Source of the DNA: JADJOY01 sp046331705 [NCBI: bacterium]
GTDB lineage: Bacteria > JADJOY01
Direction of reading: 5' to 3'
Assembly (NCBI GenBank): GCA_046331705.1
Contig: JAXLQJ010000083.1
Span: 1-24,403, forward strand
DNA: 24,403 bases
A model generated the notes under the pieces. That model had not been told where the DNA came from and did not search any database. It saw only the letters and a list, made by a program, of their open reading frames with translations. Both the position numbers and the translations under genes were made by a program. How positions within the stretch are numbered: the stretch's first letter is position 1; each line of letters opens with the position of its first letter. Shown here piece after piece: positions 1 to 7,372 of this stretch.

Positions 1-2568
1 ATTCGGACCTTCGGTGGTGACCAGCGACGCGAGCTCGGAGAGCGGCAGGAAATCCGGGCGTCCGCCGCCATCGGAGGCGTCGGTGCCGCGGGCGCCACCC
101 TCCGCCAGGTCGACGTGGCCGAGCGGGATCGGCAGGTTGGCGAGCGCCGTGAGGTCGCGCCGGAACGGCTCCGGCAGTCGGACGATCAGGTCGAAGCGTC
201 GGTCGCCTTCGAAGACTTGGCCGGCCTCGCGGCCCCCGACGGCGATCGATGCCACTTCCTGGACGTCGGCGACCGAGAGGCCGTACCGCGCCAGCGCGCC
301 GCGATCGACGTCGATGCTGAGCAGCGGCAGCCCTTCCACCTGCTCGACGCGCACCCCGGTCGCGCCGCGCGTGGCACGCAGCTCGGCGGCGATCCGGTTG
401 GCGGGTGCGAGCAGCTGATCGAGCTCGTCGCCGAAGACCTTGACCGCGACGTCGCCGCGCACGCCGGCGATGAGCTCGTTGAAGCGCATCTCGATGGGCT
501 GCGTGAACTCGTAGTTGTTGCCGATCAGCGTCGCGAGCGCGGCTTCGATTCGCTCGCCCACCTCGGCCTTGGTCGCCGCGGGATCCGGCCACTCGCGGCG
601 CGGCTTCAGCACCGCGAACGAGTCCGACACGTTGGGAGGCATGGGGTCGGATGCCATCTCGGCGGTACCGGTCTTCGAGAACACGAACGCCACCTCCGGC
701 ACCCGTTGAATCGCCCGCTCGACCTCGCGCTGCATCTCGGTGGCTTGGGTGAGGCTGGTGCTGGGAATGCGGATGGCGTGGATGGCGAAGTCGAGCTCGC
801 CGAGGGTCGGCACGAACTCCTGGCCCAGGCGCGTGAAGAGCGCGACCGATCCCGCGAGGACCAGCACGGTGACCGCGAGCACCGCCCCACGAAAGCGCAG
901 CGCGAGCGCCAGGCTGGGCTCGTACGCGCGCCGCGCGACGCGCACGAACGCGTTCTCGTGCTCGCGAATCCGTCCGGAGAGCACGGTCGCCGCCATCGCC
1001 GGCACGAACGTCAGCGCGATCGCGAACGCGGCGGCCAGCGCGAAGATCACGGTCAACGCCATCGGCCGGAACGTCTTTCCCTCCACTCCGGTGAGGAAGA
1101 GGATGGGCACGTAGACGGTGATGATGATCGCGCCCCCGAAGACCGCCGGTCCGAGCACCTGCTTGCTCGCGTGCAGCGTGACCTCGAGTCGCTCGCCGGC
1201 GCTGAGCGGGCGCCCCAGGTGCCGTTGGCGCTCCGCGAGCAGACGCAGGCAGTTCTCGACGATGATCACCGAGCCATCGACGATGAGCCCGAAATCGATG
1301 GCGCCCAGGCTCATGAGATTGCCGCTGATCCGGCTCTCGACCATGCCGATCGCCGTGAGCAGCATCGAGAGCGGGATCGCCAGCGCGGTGAGCAAGGCCG
1401 CGCGGAAGTTGCCGAGCAACGCGAAGAGCACCACCACCACGAGGAGCGCGCCCTCGGCGAGGTTCTTCGCCACGGTCTGGATGGTCGCGTCCACCAAGTC
1501 GGTGCGATCGAGGACGGTCCTGACCTCCACGTCGGCGGGCAGGGTCCTCGACACCTCGGCGAGCGCCTCGGCCACGGCACGCGCGACGGCACGGCTGTTC
1601 TCGCCGATGCGCATCAACGCGGTCCCCACCACCACCTCTTCGCCGCCCGCGGTGGCGCTGCCGGTACGCATCTCGGGCCCGATGCCCACCCACGCCAGAT
1701 CGCGCACGTAGATCGGCACACCGTCGCGCTCCTTCACGAGGATCGTCTCGATCTCGTCCACGCGCTGGATGCGCCCGGTCGCGCGCACCCCCCACGATTC
1801 GCCGTTGTTCTCGATGTAGCCGGCGCCGGCGCTCACGTTGTTCGCCTGAAGCGCCTCCACCAGATCGTGGAACGTGAGACCGTGTGCCACGAGCAGCGTG
1901 GGGTCGGGCTGAACGTGGAACTGCTTCACGAAGCCGCCGATGGCGTCGATTCCCGCCACGCCCGGGACGTTCTTGAGCTGCGGGCGCACGATCCAGTCCT
2001 GCACGGTGCGCAGGTACGCAGCGCGTTCCAGCTCGGTCGCGAGCCGCTCGCCTTCCGGCGTCAGGTAGGCACCGTCCGGTTGCCACCCCCCGCTGCCCGA
2101 TGCGGCCGCGCCGTCGCCGCGCGGATGGGCGTAGCGGACCACCCACATCGCGACCTCGCCCAAGCCGGTGGCGATCGGGCCCATCGTGGGCTCGGTGCCC
2201 GCGGGAAGGCTCTCGCGGATCTCGGTCAACCGCTCCAGGATCTGCTGCCGCGCGAAGTAGATGTCGACGTCGTCGGCGAAGACCGCCGTCACCTGCGAGA
2301 AGGCGTTCCGCGACAGCGAGCGCGTGTGCGCGAGTCCGGGAACTCCCGCGAGCGCCGTCTCGATGGGGAAGGTGACCTGCTTCTCGATCTCCGTTGGCGA
2401 GAGCGAGGCGTTCTCGGCGTTGATCTGGACCTGGTTGTTGGTGATGTCCGGCACGGCGTCGATGGGCAGCACCGTCAGCGCGTGGAGGCCGAAGGCTGCC
2501 GCCACGGTGGTGAGGAGAAACACGAACCCCCGCCGGGCGAGGGAGAAGCGCAGCACACGCTCGAGCAT
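1..2568 (-). CDS. Heavy-metal efflux RND pump, CzcA/CusA family (C-terminus beyond window)
   Basis: Inner-membrane proton-driven pump of a tripartite heavy-metal exporter. The first 856 codons are present and the frame stays open to base 1; the family is usually about 1,030-1,050 residues, so roughly the last 180 are missing. The N-terminus (MLERVLRFSLARRGFVFLL, then a long helix ending in PIDAVPDI) is typical of CzcA. Residues 425-439 read DFGLIVDGSVIIVEN, matching the CzcA transmembrane-4 motif, with two Asp six residues apart (425 and 431) corresponding to the proton-relay pair Asp402/Asp408 of CzcA. This motif points to the heavy-metal (HME) branch rather than drug pumps. The ATG lies 12 bases after the adaptor stop, with a GGGGGG stretch as possible ribosome site. 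Substrate metal (Zn/Co/Cd/Ni against Cu/Ag) cannot be decided: the Met-rich path of CusA is not obvious, which mildly favours divalent cations. Confidence 0.95.
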   Translation of the reverse strand, partial: MLERVLRFSLARRGFVFLLTTVAAAFGLHALTVLPIDAVPDITNNQVQINAENASLSPTEIEKQVTFPIETALAGVPGLAHTRSLSRNAFSQVTAVFADDVDIYFARQQILERLTEIRESLPAGTEPTMGPIATGLGEVAMWVVRYAHPRGDGAAASGSGGWQPDGAYLTPEGERLATELERAAYLRTVQDWIVRPQLKNVPGVAGIDAIGGFVKQFHVQPDPTLLVAHGLTFHDLVEALQANNVSAGAGYIENNGESWGVRATGRIQRVDEIETILVKERDGVPIYVRDLAWVGIGPEMRTGSATAGGEEVVVGTALMRIGENSRAVARAVAEALAEVSRTLPADVEVRTVLDRTDLVDATIQTVAKNLAEGALLVVVVLFALLGNFRAALLTALAIPLSMLLTAIGMVESRISGNLMSLGAIDFGLIVDGSVIIVENCLRLLAERQRHLGRPLSAGERLEVTLHASKQVLGPAVFGGAIIITVYVPILFLTGVEGKTFRPMALTVIFALAAAFAIALTFVPAMAATVLSGRIREHENAFVRVARRAYEPSLALALRFRGAVLAVTVLVLAGSVALFTRLGQEFVPTLGELDFAIHAIRIPSTSLTQATEMQREVERAIQRVPEVAFVFSKTGTAEMASDPMPPNVSDSFAVLKPRREWPDPAATKAEVGERIEAALATLIGNNYEFTQPIEMRFNELIAGVRGDVAVKVFGDELDQLLAPANRIAAELRATRGATGVRVEQVEGLPLLSIDVDRGALARYGLSVADVQEVASIAVGGREAGQVFEGDRRFDLIVRLPEPFRRDLTALANLPIPLGHVDLAEGGARGTDASDGGGRPDFLPLSELASLVTTEGPN

Positions 2569-2580
2569 GACCGGCCCCCC

Positions 2581-3594
2581 TCAGTGGTGATGCTCGGCTT
2601 CGGACTTGCCGAGCTCGGCTTTGAGCAGGAACGTCTGGGTGGTCGCCACGCGCTCGCCTTCGCTCAGGCCCGCGAGGATCTCGACCCGCGTGCGGCCTCG
2701 TCGCCCGAGCACCACCGCGCGCGCCTGGACTGCGTCGCCGACCACGAATACCGACGGTCGACCGTCGATCGTCTGCAGCGCGGAGATGGGCACGGCGATC
2801 GCGGCGTCGTGGGGATCGAGCACCGCCGCCGACACGAACATGCCGGGCCGCCACTCTCCGCTCGCGTTCTCGAGCTCGACCCGCGCCGTCGCCGTGCGCG
2901 TGTTGGGGTCGAGAATGGGCGTGACGTAGTCGACGCGGCCGTCGACGCTCGGTCCGTCCGCTCCGGCGCGGATTCGCACCTCCTGTCCGGCGCGCAATCG
3001 GTGCAGATCGCGTTGATACACGCGCAGCCGCACCCACACGGTGCTCAGGTCCGCGACCACGAACGCCTCGTGGTCGCGATCCACCGCCTCGCCGCGGGTG
3101 ACGTGCTTGGCGACGATGGTGCCGTCGATCCGCGTGCTCAGCTCGTACGGCGCCAGGCTCTCGCTGCTCTCGACGACGGCGAGCACGTCGCCCTTGCGCA
3201 CCCGGTCGCCGACGTTGCGCCTCACCTCGCGGACGATTCCCGCAAAGCGAGGCGTGATGTGGGCGAGCCGGTCCTCGTTCGCCGTCACCTCGCCGACCAG
3301 ATCGATACCGGTGTCGATCGATCCAGCGCGCGCCGGCTCGACGCGGATGGCGTGACGGGCAAGCTCGTCGGGGCCGAGCCGCGGCGGCTCGTCGTGATGG
3401 CCGGCCGCCCCGGAGTCGTGCTCGGCGCCGTGCTCGTCCGTGTGCCTGGCGGCGCGCTCGACGTTCGGCGCGGCCTCGTGGCCGTGATCGGCGTGCGATT
3501 CCGTCGCGTGCGCGTCCGCCGGGGCGACGAGGGCGGCCACGACGAGCGCGCTGGCAGCGGTGACGGTGCGGGTCAGCATTCGGAGCGAGGTCAT
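2581..3594 (-). CDS. RND efflux periplasmic adaptor, CzcB/CusB-like, His-rich
   Basis: Membrane-fusion protein linking the RND pump to the outer-membrane factor. It has 337 residues. A signal peptide covers about residues 1-28 (LTRTVTAASALVVAALVAPADA). It is followed by a His/Asp/Glu-rich segment, residues 29-68, with nine His, and the protein ends SEAEHHH; both could bind metal. After that come a short beta-barrel start (GIDLVGEV), a lipoyl-like half (IVREVRRNVGDRVRKGDVLAVVES), a very short hairpin, the second lipoyl half (IDGTIVAKHVTRGEAVD) and the barrel and membrane-proximal domains (VWVRLRVYQRDL, RTATARVELEN, VPISALQTIDG). The ATG overlaps the stop of the outer-membrane factor gene as ATGA, so translation is probably coupled. 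The His-rich head is common in Zn/Co/Ni or Cu adaptors but does not decide between them. Confidence 0.93.
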   Translation of the reverse strand: MTSLRMLTRTVTAASALVVAALVAPADAHATESHADHGHEAAPNVERAARHTDEHGAEHDSGAAGHHDEPPRLGPDELARHAIRVEPARAGSIDTGIDLVGEVTANEDRLAHITPRFAGIVREVRRNVGDRVRKGDVLAVVESSESLAPYELSTRIDGTIVAKHVTRGEAVDRDHEAFVVADLSTVWVRLRVYQRDLHRLRAGQEVRIRAGADGPSVDGRVDYVTPILDPNTRTATARVELENASGEWRPGMFVSAAVLDPHDAAIAVPISALQTIDGRPSVFVVGDAVQARAVVLGRRGRTRVEILAGLSEGERVATTQTFLLKAELGKSEAEHHH

Positions 3595-4970
3595 GGGCGG
3601 TCTCCCATCGCGGTCGTGCCCGCGCGTGGTCCGGCGAGGTCGAGGAGCGCGGGCAGCGCCAGCGCGGCGAGGTGGTACGACTCGCGAACGTCGATCGCTT
3701 CGAGGTGAAGCTCGGAGAGCGCGCGCTCGGCCTCCAGCACGTCGCTCAGTCGCGAGAGGCCGCGGTGGTAGGCGTCGCGGATGTCCCGGTGGAGGGCTTC
3801 CGCCTCGGGGATGAGCGACGTGCGCAGGGTGGCGTCGCGCGCGTGCGCGGCGACCAGACGCTGGTGTGCGGCGCGGATCTCCGACGCGCGGGCAGCGCGT
3901 GCGGCGTGCGCCTGTGCGATCGCTCGCTCGCGCTGGTGGTGGGCGGCGTCGATCGCTCCTCGATTGCGATCGAAGAGGGGCAGCGGAACGCCGATCGATG
4001 CGACCATCGCCACGTCGTCGCCATCGGCCAGGAAGCGCGCGCCGGCGCCCACGCTCAGGTCGGGGATGGCGCGCGCGGCTTCGAGAGCGAGCGCGGCTTC
4101 GCGCTCGGCGATCTCGGTCTCCCAGCGTGCCACCTCCGGGGTCTCACCCATCCGCTCCAGTGCGTCGTCCAGGCTGGGCGGCGCCGCCGGAATCGCGAGA
4201 TCGCCGCGAATCGACGTCGATCCGAGCTCCCGCTCGCCCCAGGTGGCCGCCAGCGCGCGGCGTGCGGCTTCGTGGTCGCGCACCCGGTCGTCGAGCTCGC
4301 CGCGCGAGCGGATCAGCGCGAACGCGGCGCGCCGTTCGTCGACGGTCGAGACCGCGCCGCTGCGCACTCCACGGCTCAACGCGTCGCGTAGCGCGGACTC
4401 GATCTCGACGCGTTCCCGTGCGCGCGTGACGCGCTCTCCCGCGGCGAGCGCGCGCACGAACGCCTCGGCCGTGTCGCGCACGACTTCCGCGCGCGTCGCG
4501 GCGTGGTCCCAACTCGTGACTTCGCGCGCGAGCTCCGCCACGCGCACGCGTCGTGCGCGCTTCCCGCCCAGCTCCAGCACTTGCTCGAGCGCCAGCGTGG
4601 TCTCGGAGGAGCGCCAGGCACGCGTCGCTCCCGTGCCCGCGAAGTTCTCCTGCTCGAGCGTCAACGTTGGATTGGGCGAGAGCGCCGCGGTGTGCCGTTC
4701 GGCGCCGCGCACCGCGAGCTCGGCGGCGAGCGGCTCGAGCTGTGGCGAGCGAGCGAGCGCCGCGGTGATCGCGTCCGCCAGCGAGAGCGCGCCGTCTGGT
4801 GGCGAAGCCGGCGGGGTCGCGGCGGACGACGACGAGCACGAGGACGAGGAGAGCCCGCCCTCCGGCAGCGTCTGTGCGAGCGCGAGCGGCGCCGGCGCCG
4901 CGATCGCCAGCACGGCGAGGACGAGCGGCGCCGCTCCTGCGCTGCGGGTGGAGATGGGGATGACCGACAT
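3591..4970 (-). CDS. TolC-family outer-membrane factor, CzcC/CusC-like
   Basis: Outer-membrane channel of the heavy-metal efflux complex; 459 residues. A signal peptide is clear (hydrophobic PLVLAVLAIAAPAPLALA, cleavage near residue 32). A low-complexity Ser-rich linker with a single Cys (about 41-50) and an Ala/Pro stretch follow. Two repeats with the long-helix pattern of OEP proteins are visible: LSLADAITAALARSPQLEPL near the start, and the second half with DLSVGAGARFLADGDDVAMV and VGVPLPLFDRNRGAI-like sequence (IGVPLPLFDRNRG), the usual CzcC signature. The Cys is not in a lipobox, so a lipoprotein form like CusC is unlikely. It is first of the three pump genes and overlaps the adaptor start by four bases. 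A preceding small secreted-protein gene ends 163 bases upstream on the same strand. Confidence 0.92.
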   Translation of the reverse strand: MSVIPISTRSAGAAPLVLAVLAIAAPAPLALAQTLPEGGLSSSSCSSSSAATPPASPPDGALSLADAITAALARSPQLEPLAAELAVRGAERHTAALSPNPTLTLEQENFAGTGATRAWRSSETTLALEQVLELGGKRARRVRVAELAREVTSWDHAATRAEVVRDTAEAFVRALAAGERVTRARERVEIESALRDALSRGVRSGAVSTVDERRAAFALIRSRGELDDRVRDHEAARRALAATWGERELGSTSIRGDLAIPAAPPSLDDALERMGETPEVARWETEIAEREAALALEAARAIPDLSVGAGARFLADGDDVAMVASIGVPLPLFDRNRGAIDAAHHQRERAIAQAHAARAARASEIRAAHQRLVAAHARDATLRTSLIPEAEALHRDIRDAYHRGLSRLSDVLEAERALSELHLEAIDVRESYHLAALALPALLDLAGPRAGTTAMGDRP

Positions 4971-5133
4971 GGAAGCTGCTCCGCGTGGAGTGGTGGATCG
5001 CGGACAGCACGGCCCCGATGGGCCGCGCGGAGCGCGGTGCGGACGGCGCGCGGCTCACGCGCGCCGAATCGGCCACGCGGGGACGCGAACGAAGAGCGCG
5101 CCTGCGCGGGGTGACCGCGTCAGGCCGCTGGCA

Positions 5134-5550
5134 TCAAATGCGGAAGACGCGAAGGACTACCCGCAGCTCACGGGGGGTGAGGCGCGGGTCAGCGTCGTGC
5201 GAACGAGGAATCGGGGCCGCGGGGTGGAAGAGTGCGGCCGAAGCGAGCCCGACGGGCGCCGCGAGCGGCGCGGTGGCGCTGCTGCGCTCGTCGCCGTGCT
5301 TGGCGGGGTCGGAATCGGGGATCGTCAGATCGACACAGTCGTCGCTGGCGCGTGCGTCGAGATCGGATCGGGCGCTCGTGGCGTTCTCGAGGCAAGCGGA
5401 AGACCCGTGGCGGAGCTCGATCGCCACGTGTGAATCGGCGACGCAGATCACCACCGCTCCCGCGGCACGCAAGGGGATGAAGCTCCCGAGCAGCGCGAGC
5501 GCGGTGGCCAGCGTTGCGCCGACGCGACGGAGTCGATTCGTGGGAGACAT
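5134..5550 (-). CDS. Small secreted Cys-containing protein upstream of the metal-efflux genes
   Basis: 138 residues from the ATG at 5550, which I prefer over a TTG 57 bases further upstream because it gives a clean signal peptide (RLRR, then ATLATALALLGSFIPL, Ala-rich cleavage region) and sits just downstream of a promoter-like element. The mature part begins AVVICVADSHVAIELRHG and contains three Cys (in VICVA, SACLE and DDCVD), an Asp-rich middle and a charged, less conserved tail ending RELRVVLRVFRI. From memory, short secreted proteins with the pattern C-x(3-5)-HVAIE...C...C-x-D are often encoded beside czcC-type genes in proteobacteria; I know no established function. It may be a periplasmic metal-binding or sensing accessory of the pump. 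Located 163 bases before the outer-membrane factor on the same strand, so probably the first gene of the operon. Confidence 0.7.
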   Translation of the reverse strand: MSPTNRLRRVGATLATALALLGSFIPLRAAGAVVICVADSHVAIELRHGSSACLENATSARSDLDARASDDCVDLTIPDSDPAKHGDERSSATAPLAAPVGLASAALFHPAAPIPRSHDADPRLTPRELRVVLRVFRI

Positions 5551-5584
5551 GGCAACGAGCCCAGCGAGAGCGCGGATTCGCGCG

Positions 5585-5614
5585 AATGTGTGCGTCGCGC
5601 CGCGCAAGCGTCAA
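5585..5614 (-). promoter_or_regulatory. Candidate sigma70-type promoter for the metal-efflux operon
   Basis: On the minus strand TTGACG (5609-5614, five of six matches to the -35 consensus) is followed after 18 bases by CACATT (5585-5590, three of six to the -10). A transcript would start near 5578, about 28 bases before the ATG at 5550. It is the best -35 box in this intergenic stretch. I see no MerR-type spaced palindrome or other operator. Confidence 0.35.
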
Positions 5615-5672
5615 GCGCAGGGAAGGGCGCGCCGCCGATGCCCGGCCCGCGACGCGCGCGTCTCGGGGGTCG

Positions 5673-6059
5673 CTACCGGAGTGATTCGGTCCAATACGTC
5701 TCGTCGTCGGGCAGCTCACGTGACGAGAAATCGTCGCGGGTACCGGTGACGCCGTCCGGGCCGATCGAGACGAGCTCGCACGCGTGCTTCCAGCGTGCGT
5801 CGCAACCGCGGAGTCGGAACGGGTGACCCCAGGGGTCCGCGATCTTGCGCCCGACGCGCGGCAAAACGCGGCCCGGGTAGCGGCTGGCGAAGCGGCTGGC
5901 GGCGATCTCGCTCAGCAAGACCATGTCGCCGCGCTCGGGCGCTCGTGCGTAGGCGTTGTGAAAGATCGGCACACTTTCGCTGAGCTCATCGACGGCCATC
6001 ACGCACGCGAGCGTCGCGACGCGGATGGGGCGTGCCAGGCGCTCGCTCACGTGCTTCAC
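5673..6059 (-). CDS. Small GspG-C-like protein without pilin N-terminus
   Basis: 128 residues from a GTG at 6059, seven bases after the stop of the CPBP gene. The frame remains open further upstream, but that part would overlap the protease gene and reads as low-quality sequence, so I chose the GTG; an ATG 20 codons in is also possible. The C-terminal half resembles the globular end of type II secretion major pseudopilin GspG: DPWGHPFRLR, two Cys (RGCDARWKHAC), then VSIGPDGVTGTRDDF, equivalent to the Ca-binding loop region. There is no prepilin cleavage site (G-FTLIE type) or long hydrophobic helix, so it is not itself a pilin subunit. Stand-alone GspG-C-like domains are frequent in myxobacteria, with unknown roles. 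Third gene of the phosphatase/CPBP operon. A 122-base gap separates it from the secreted Cys protein. Confidence 0.65.
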   Translation of the reverse strand: MKHVSERLARPIRVATLACVMAVDELSESVPIFHNAYARAPERGDMVLLSEIAASRFASRYPGRVLPRVGRKIADPWGHPFRLRGCDARWKHACELVSIGPDGVTGTRDDFSSRELPDDETYWTESLR

Positions 6060-6066
6060 GAGAGCA

Positions 6067-6777
6067 TCAGCCGTTCGCCGCCAGCTGGGCAGCCCAGGAG
6101 GCGAGGCCCAACAGATTGAACGTCGCATGGCACAGGATGCAGGCATCGAGCGAGCGCATCCGCGCACGGAGCCAGCCGTTGGCGAGGCCCACGGCGAATA
6201 CCGGGATCACGGCGAGCGGGGCTTTCGCGTAGGTGAACAGGTGGACGACGCCGAAGATCGAAGCGCTCAGGCCGACGGCGGCGAGGGCCCCGTGTCGCTC
6301 GAACGCGCCGTAGAAGAAGCCGCGAAAGAGCAACTCTTCGAAGAGCGGCGCCAGCACCACGACCGGAAGCGCGAGGACGAGCAGGTCGGCGTAGCCTCCG
6401 ACGGCGTGGTAGAGCTCGGTGTTCTCGATGCCCAGATCGACGAGGCTCGCGAACGCGAGATTGAAGCCGTAGAGCGCCACTCCCGCCGCCACGCCGAGCC
6501 AGCGCGTTCGGCTGGCCGCGGCTCCGAAACCCGGCAGCCGGCGAAGCGGCATGCCGAATCGAACCCGCGACATGGCGCTCATGAACGCGAGCAGCAGCAG
6601 GTAGCTGAGCGAGATCGGCACCGCGAGGCGCCAGCCCGCGAGCGTGCCGCCACCCGGTGCCAGCGCCTGGGCCGCGAGCACCTGCGCCAAGAGCGCGAAC
6701 AGCAAGAGCTGCAGCGGCAGCTTGACGGTCCAGCGCGGCGATGGACGCGGCGGAAGCTCGTCCCACGCAGGCGTCAT
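6067..6777 (-). CDS. CPBP-family intramembrane metalloprotease (Rce1/Abi-like)
   Basis: Polytopic inner-membrane protein of 236 residues with about six to eight hydrophobic segments. All three CPBP signature motifs are intact: FEELLFRG (Glu147, Glu148, Arg152), FGVVHL (Phe175, His179) and CHATFNL (His217, Asn221). These are the glutamate and histidine residues that activate water in the Rce1 family, so an active protease is likely. Bacterial members have been linked to bacteriocin self-immunity, protein maturation or unknown processing; no bacteriocin precursor is visible here. The ATG overlaps the phosphatase stop by four bases (ATGA), and the next gene starts seven bases after its stop, so the three form one unit. 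Substrate unknown. Confidence 0.9.
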   Translation of the reverse strand: MTPAWDELPPRPSPRWTVKLPLQLLLFALLAQVLAAQALAPGGGTLAGWRLAVPISLSYLLLLAFMSAMSRVRFGMPLRRLPGFGAAASRTRWLGVAAGVALYGFNLAFASLVDLGIENTELYHAVGGYADLLVLALPVVVLAPLFEELLFRGFFYGAFERHGALAAVGLSASIFGVVHLFTYAKAPLAVIPVFAVGLANGWLRARMRSLDACILCHATFNLLGLASWAAQLAANG

Positions 6778-7277
6778 GGGGCTTGGGCGGCGAGTGCGGC
6801 GAAGTCGTAGACGAAGGTCTCCTGGTCCCAGTTCTCGAGGGAGCCGGGACGATGGGCACGCACGGTGTGGATGGCTTGGCGCGCGGAAAGCCCGTGGCGC
6901 ACCAGCAAGCACGCGGTGACCGTGCCCGTGCGTCCGATGCCCGCCGCGCAATGGACGAGCGCGGTGCCGCCGCTGCTCAACGACGCGTCGAGCTCGTCGA
7001 TGGCGCGCGTCATCGCATCCAGCGTGGGCACGCCGAAGTCGCGGATCGGATGGCGATGCACCCGGAAGCGTGCGCGGGCGTAGGCGTCGAGGAGCTTCGG
7101 CACTCCCCATGCCCGGAAGTCGCGATCTTCGAGGAGGCAGAAGATCGATTGGATGCCCGATTCCTCGAGGCTCGCGAGGTCGGCCTCGATGCCGCGGTAC
7201 GTGCCCGGGCAGCCCGAGGTCCCGAGCCGACCCGGCGTGAGGCTCGCGATGTCGTCGTACCAGGTGATCGGCACCAT
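6774..7277 (-). CDS. Dual-specificity/tyrosine phosphatase-like protein
   Basis: 167 residues. The P-loop HCAAGIGRTGT (nucleophile Cys110, Arg116) matches the Cys-phosphatase signature HCxxGxxR[ST]. An upstream loop HPIRDFGVP (Asp80) supplies the likely general acid. The N-terminal part (LGTSGCPGTYRGIEADLASL, then IFCLLEDRDF) resembles the CDKN3-like / cyclin-dependent-kinase-inhibitor-3 group of DSP-type enzymes. No signal peptide or membrane segment is seen, so it is cytoplasmic. Substrate could be phospho-Ser/Thr/Tyr protein or a phosphorylated small molecule. It is the first gene of the operon with the CPBP protease and GspG-like protein and is divergent from the gene at 7373. No ribosome-binding sequence precedes the ATG; see the -10-like element six bases upstream. 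Confidence 0.9.
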   Translation of the reverse strand: MVPITWYDDIASLTPGRLGTSGCPGTYRGIEADLASLEESGIQSIFCLLEDRDFRAWGVPKLLDAYARARFRVHRHPIRDFGVPTLDAMTRAIDELDASLSSGGTALVHCAAGIGRTGTVTACLLVRHGLSARQAIHTVRAHRPGSLENWDQETFVYDFAALAAQAP

Positions 7278-7283
7278 GCGGGA

Positions 7284-7289
7284 ATCGTA
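7284..7289 (-). promoter_or_regulatory. Candidate extended -10 element giving a leaderless phosphatase mRNA
   Basis: On the minus strand TGCTACGAT (TG-n-TACGAT, an extended -10) ends six bases before the phosphatase ATG. A start seven bases downstream would fall on the A of the ATG, giving a leaderless transcript. This agrees with the absence of any Shine-Dalgarno sequence. No convincing -35 box is seen, as is common for extended -10 promoters. Confidence 0.35.
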
Positions 7290-7372
7290 GCAGGGCAGCG
7301 CGCGTGGTGATCCGTCGCGGGACGCGGGTGCGCCGTCGCGGGAGGCGGCAGGGCCTGTGGCATCTTGTGCGG

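Noticed and set aside
115-3708. A 1,197-codon open frame on the plus strand
   Set aside because: Its Arg/His/Asp-rich translation has no domain and it is antisense to the RND pump and adaptor, whose motifs are unmistakable. Long antisense frames are normal at this GC content.
5551-5607. TTG start 57 bases upstream for the secreted Cys protein
   Set aside because: The ATG at 5550 gives a well-formed signal peptide, and the candidate -10 element would lie inside the extended coding region.
6060-6167. Upstream extension of the GspG-like gene into the CPBP gene
   Set aside because: It would overlap the protease gene by about 100 bases and encodes Cys/Arg-rich sequence with no leader; the GTG seven bases after the CPBP stop fits better.
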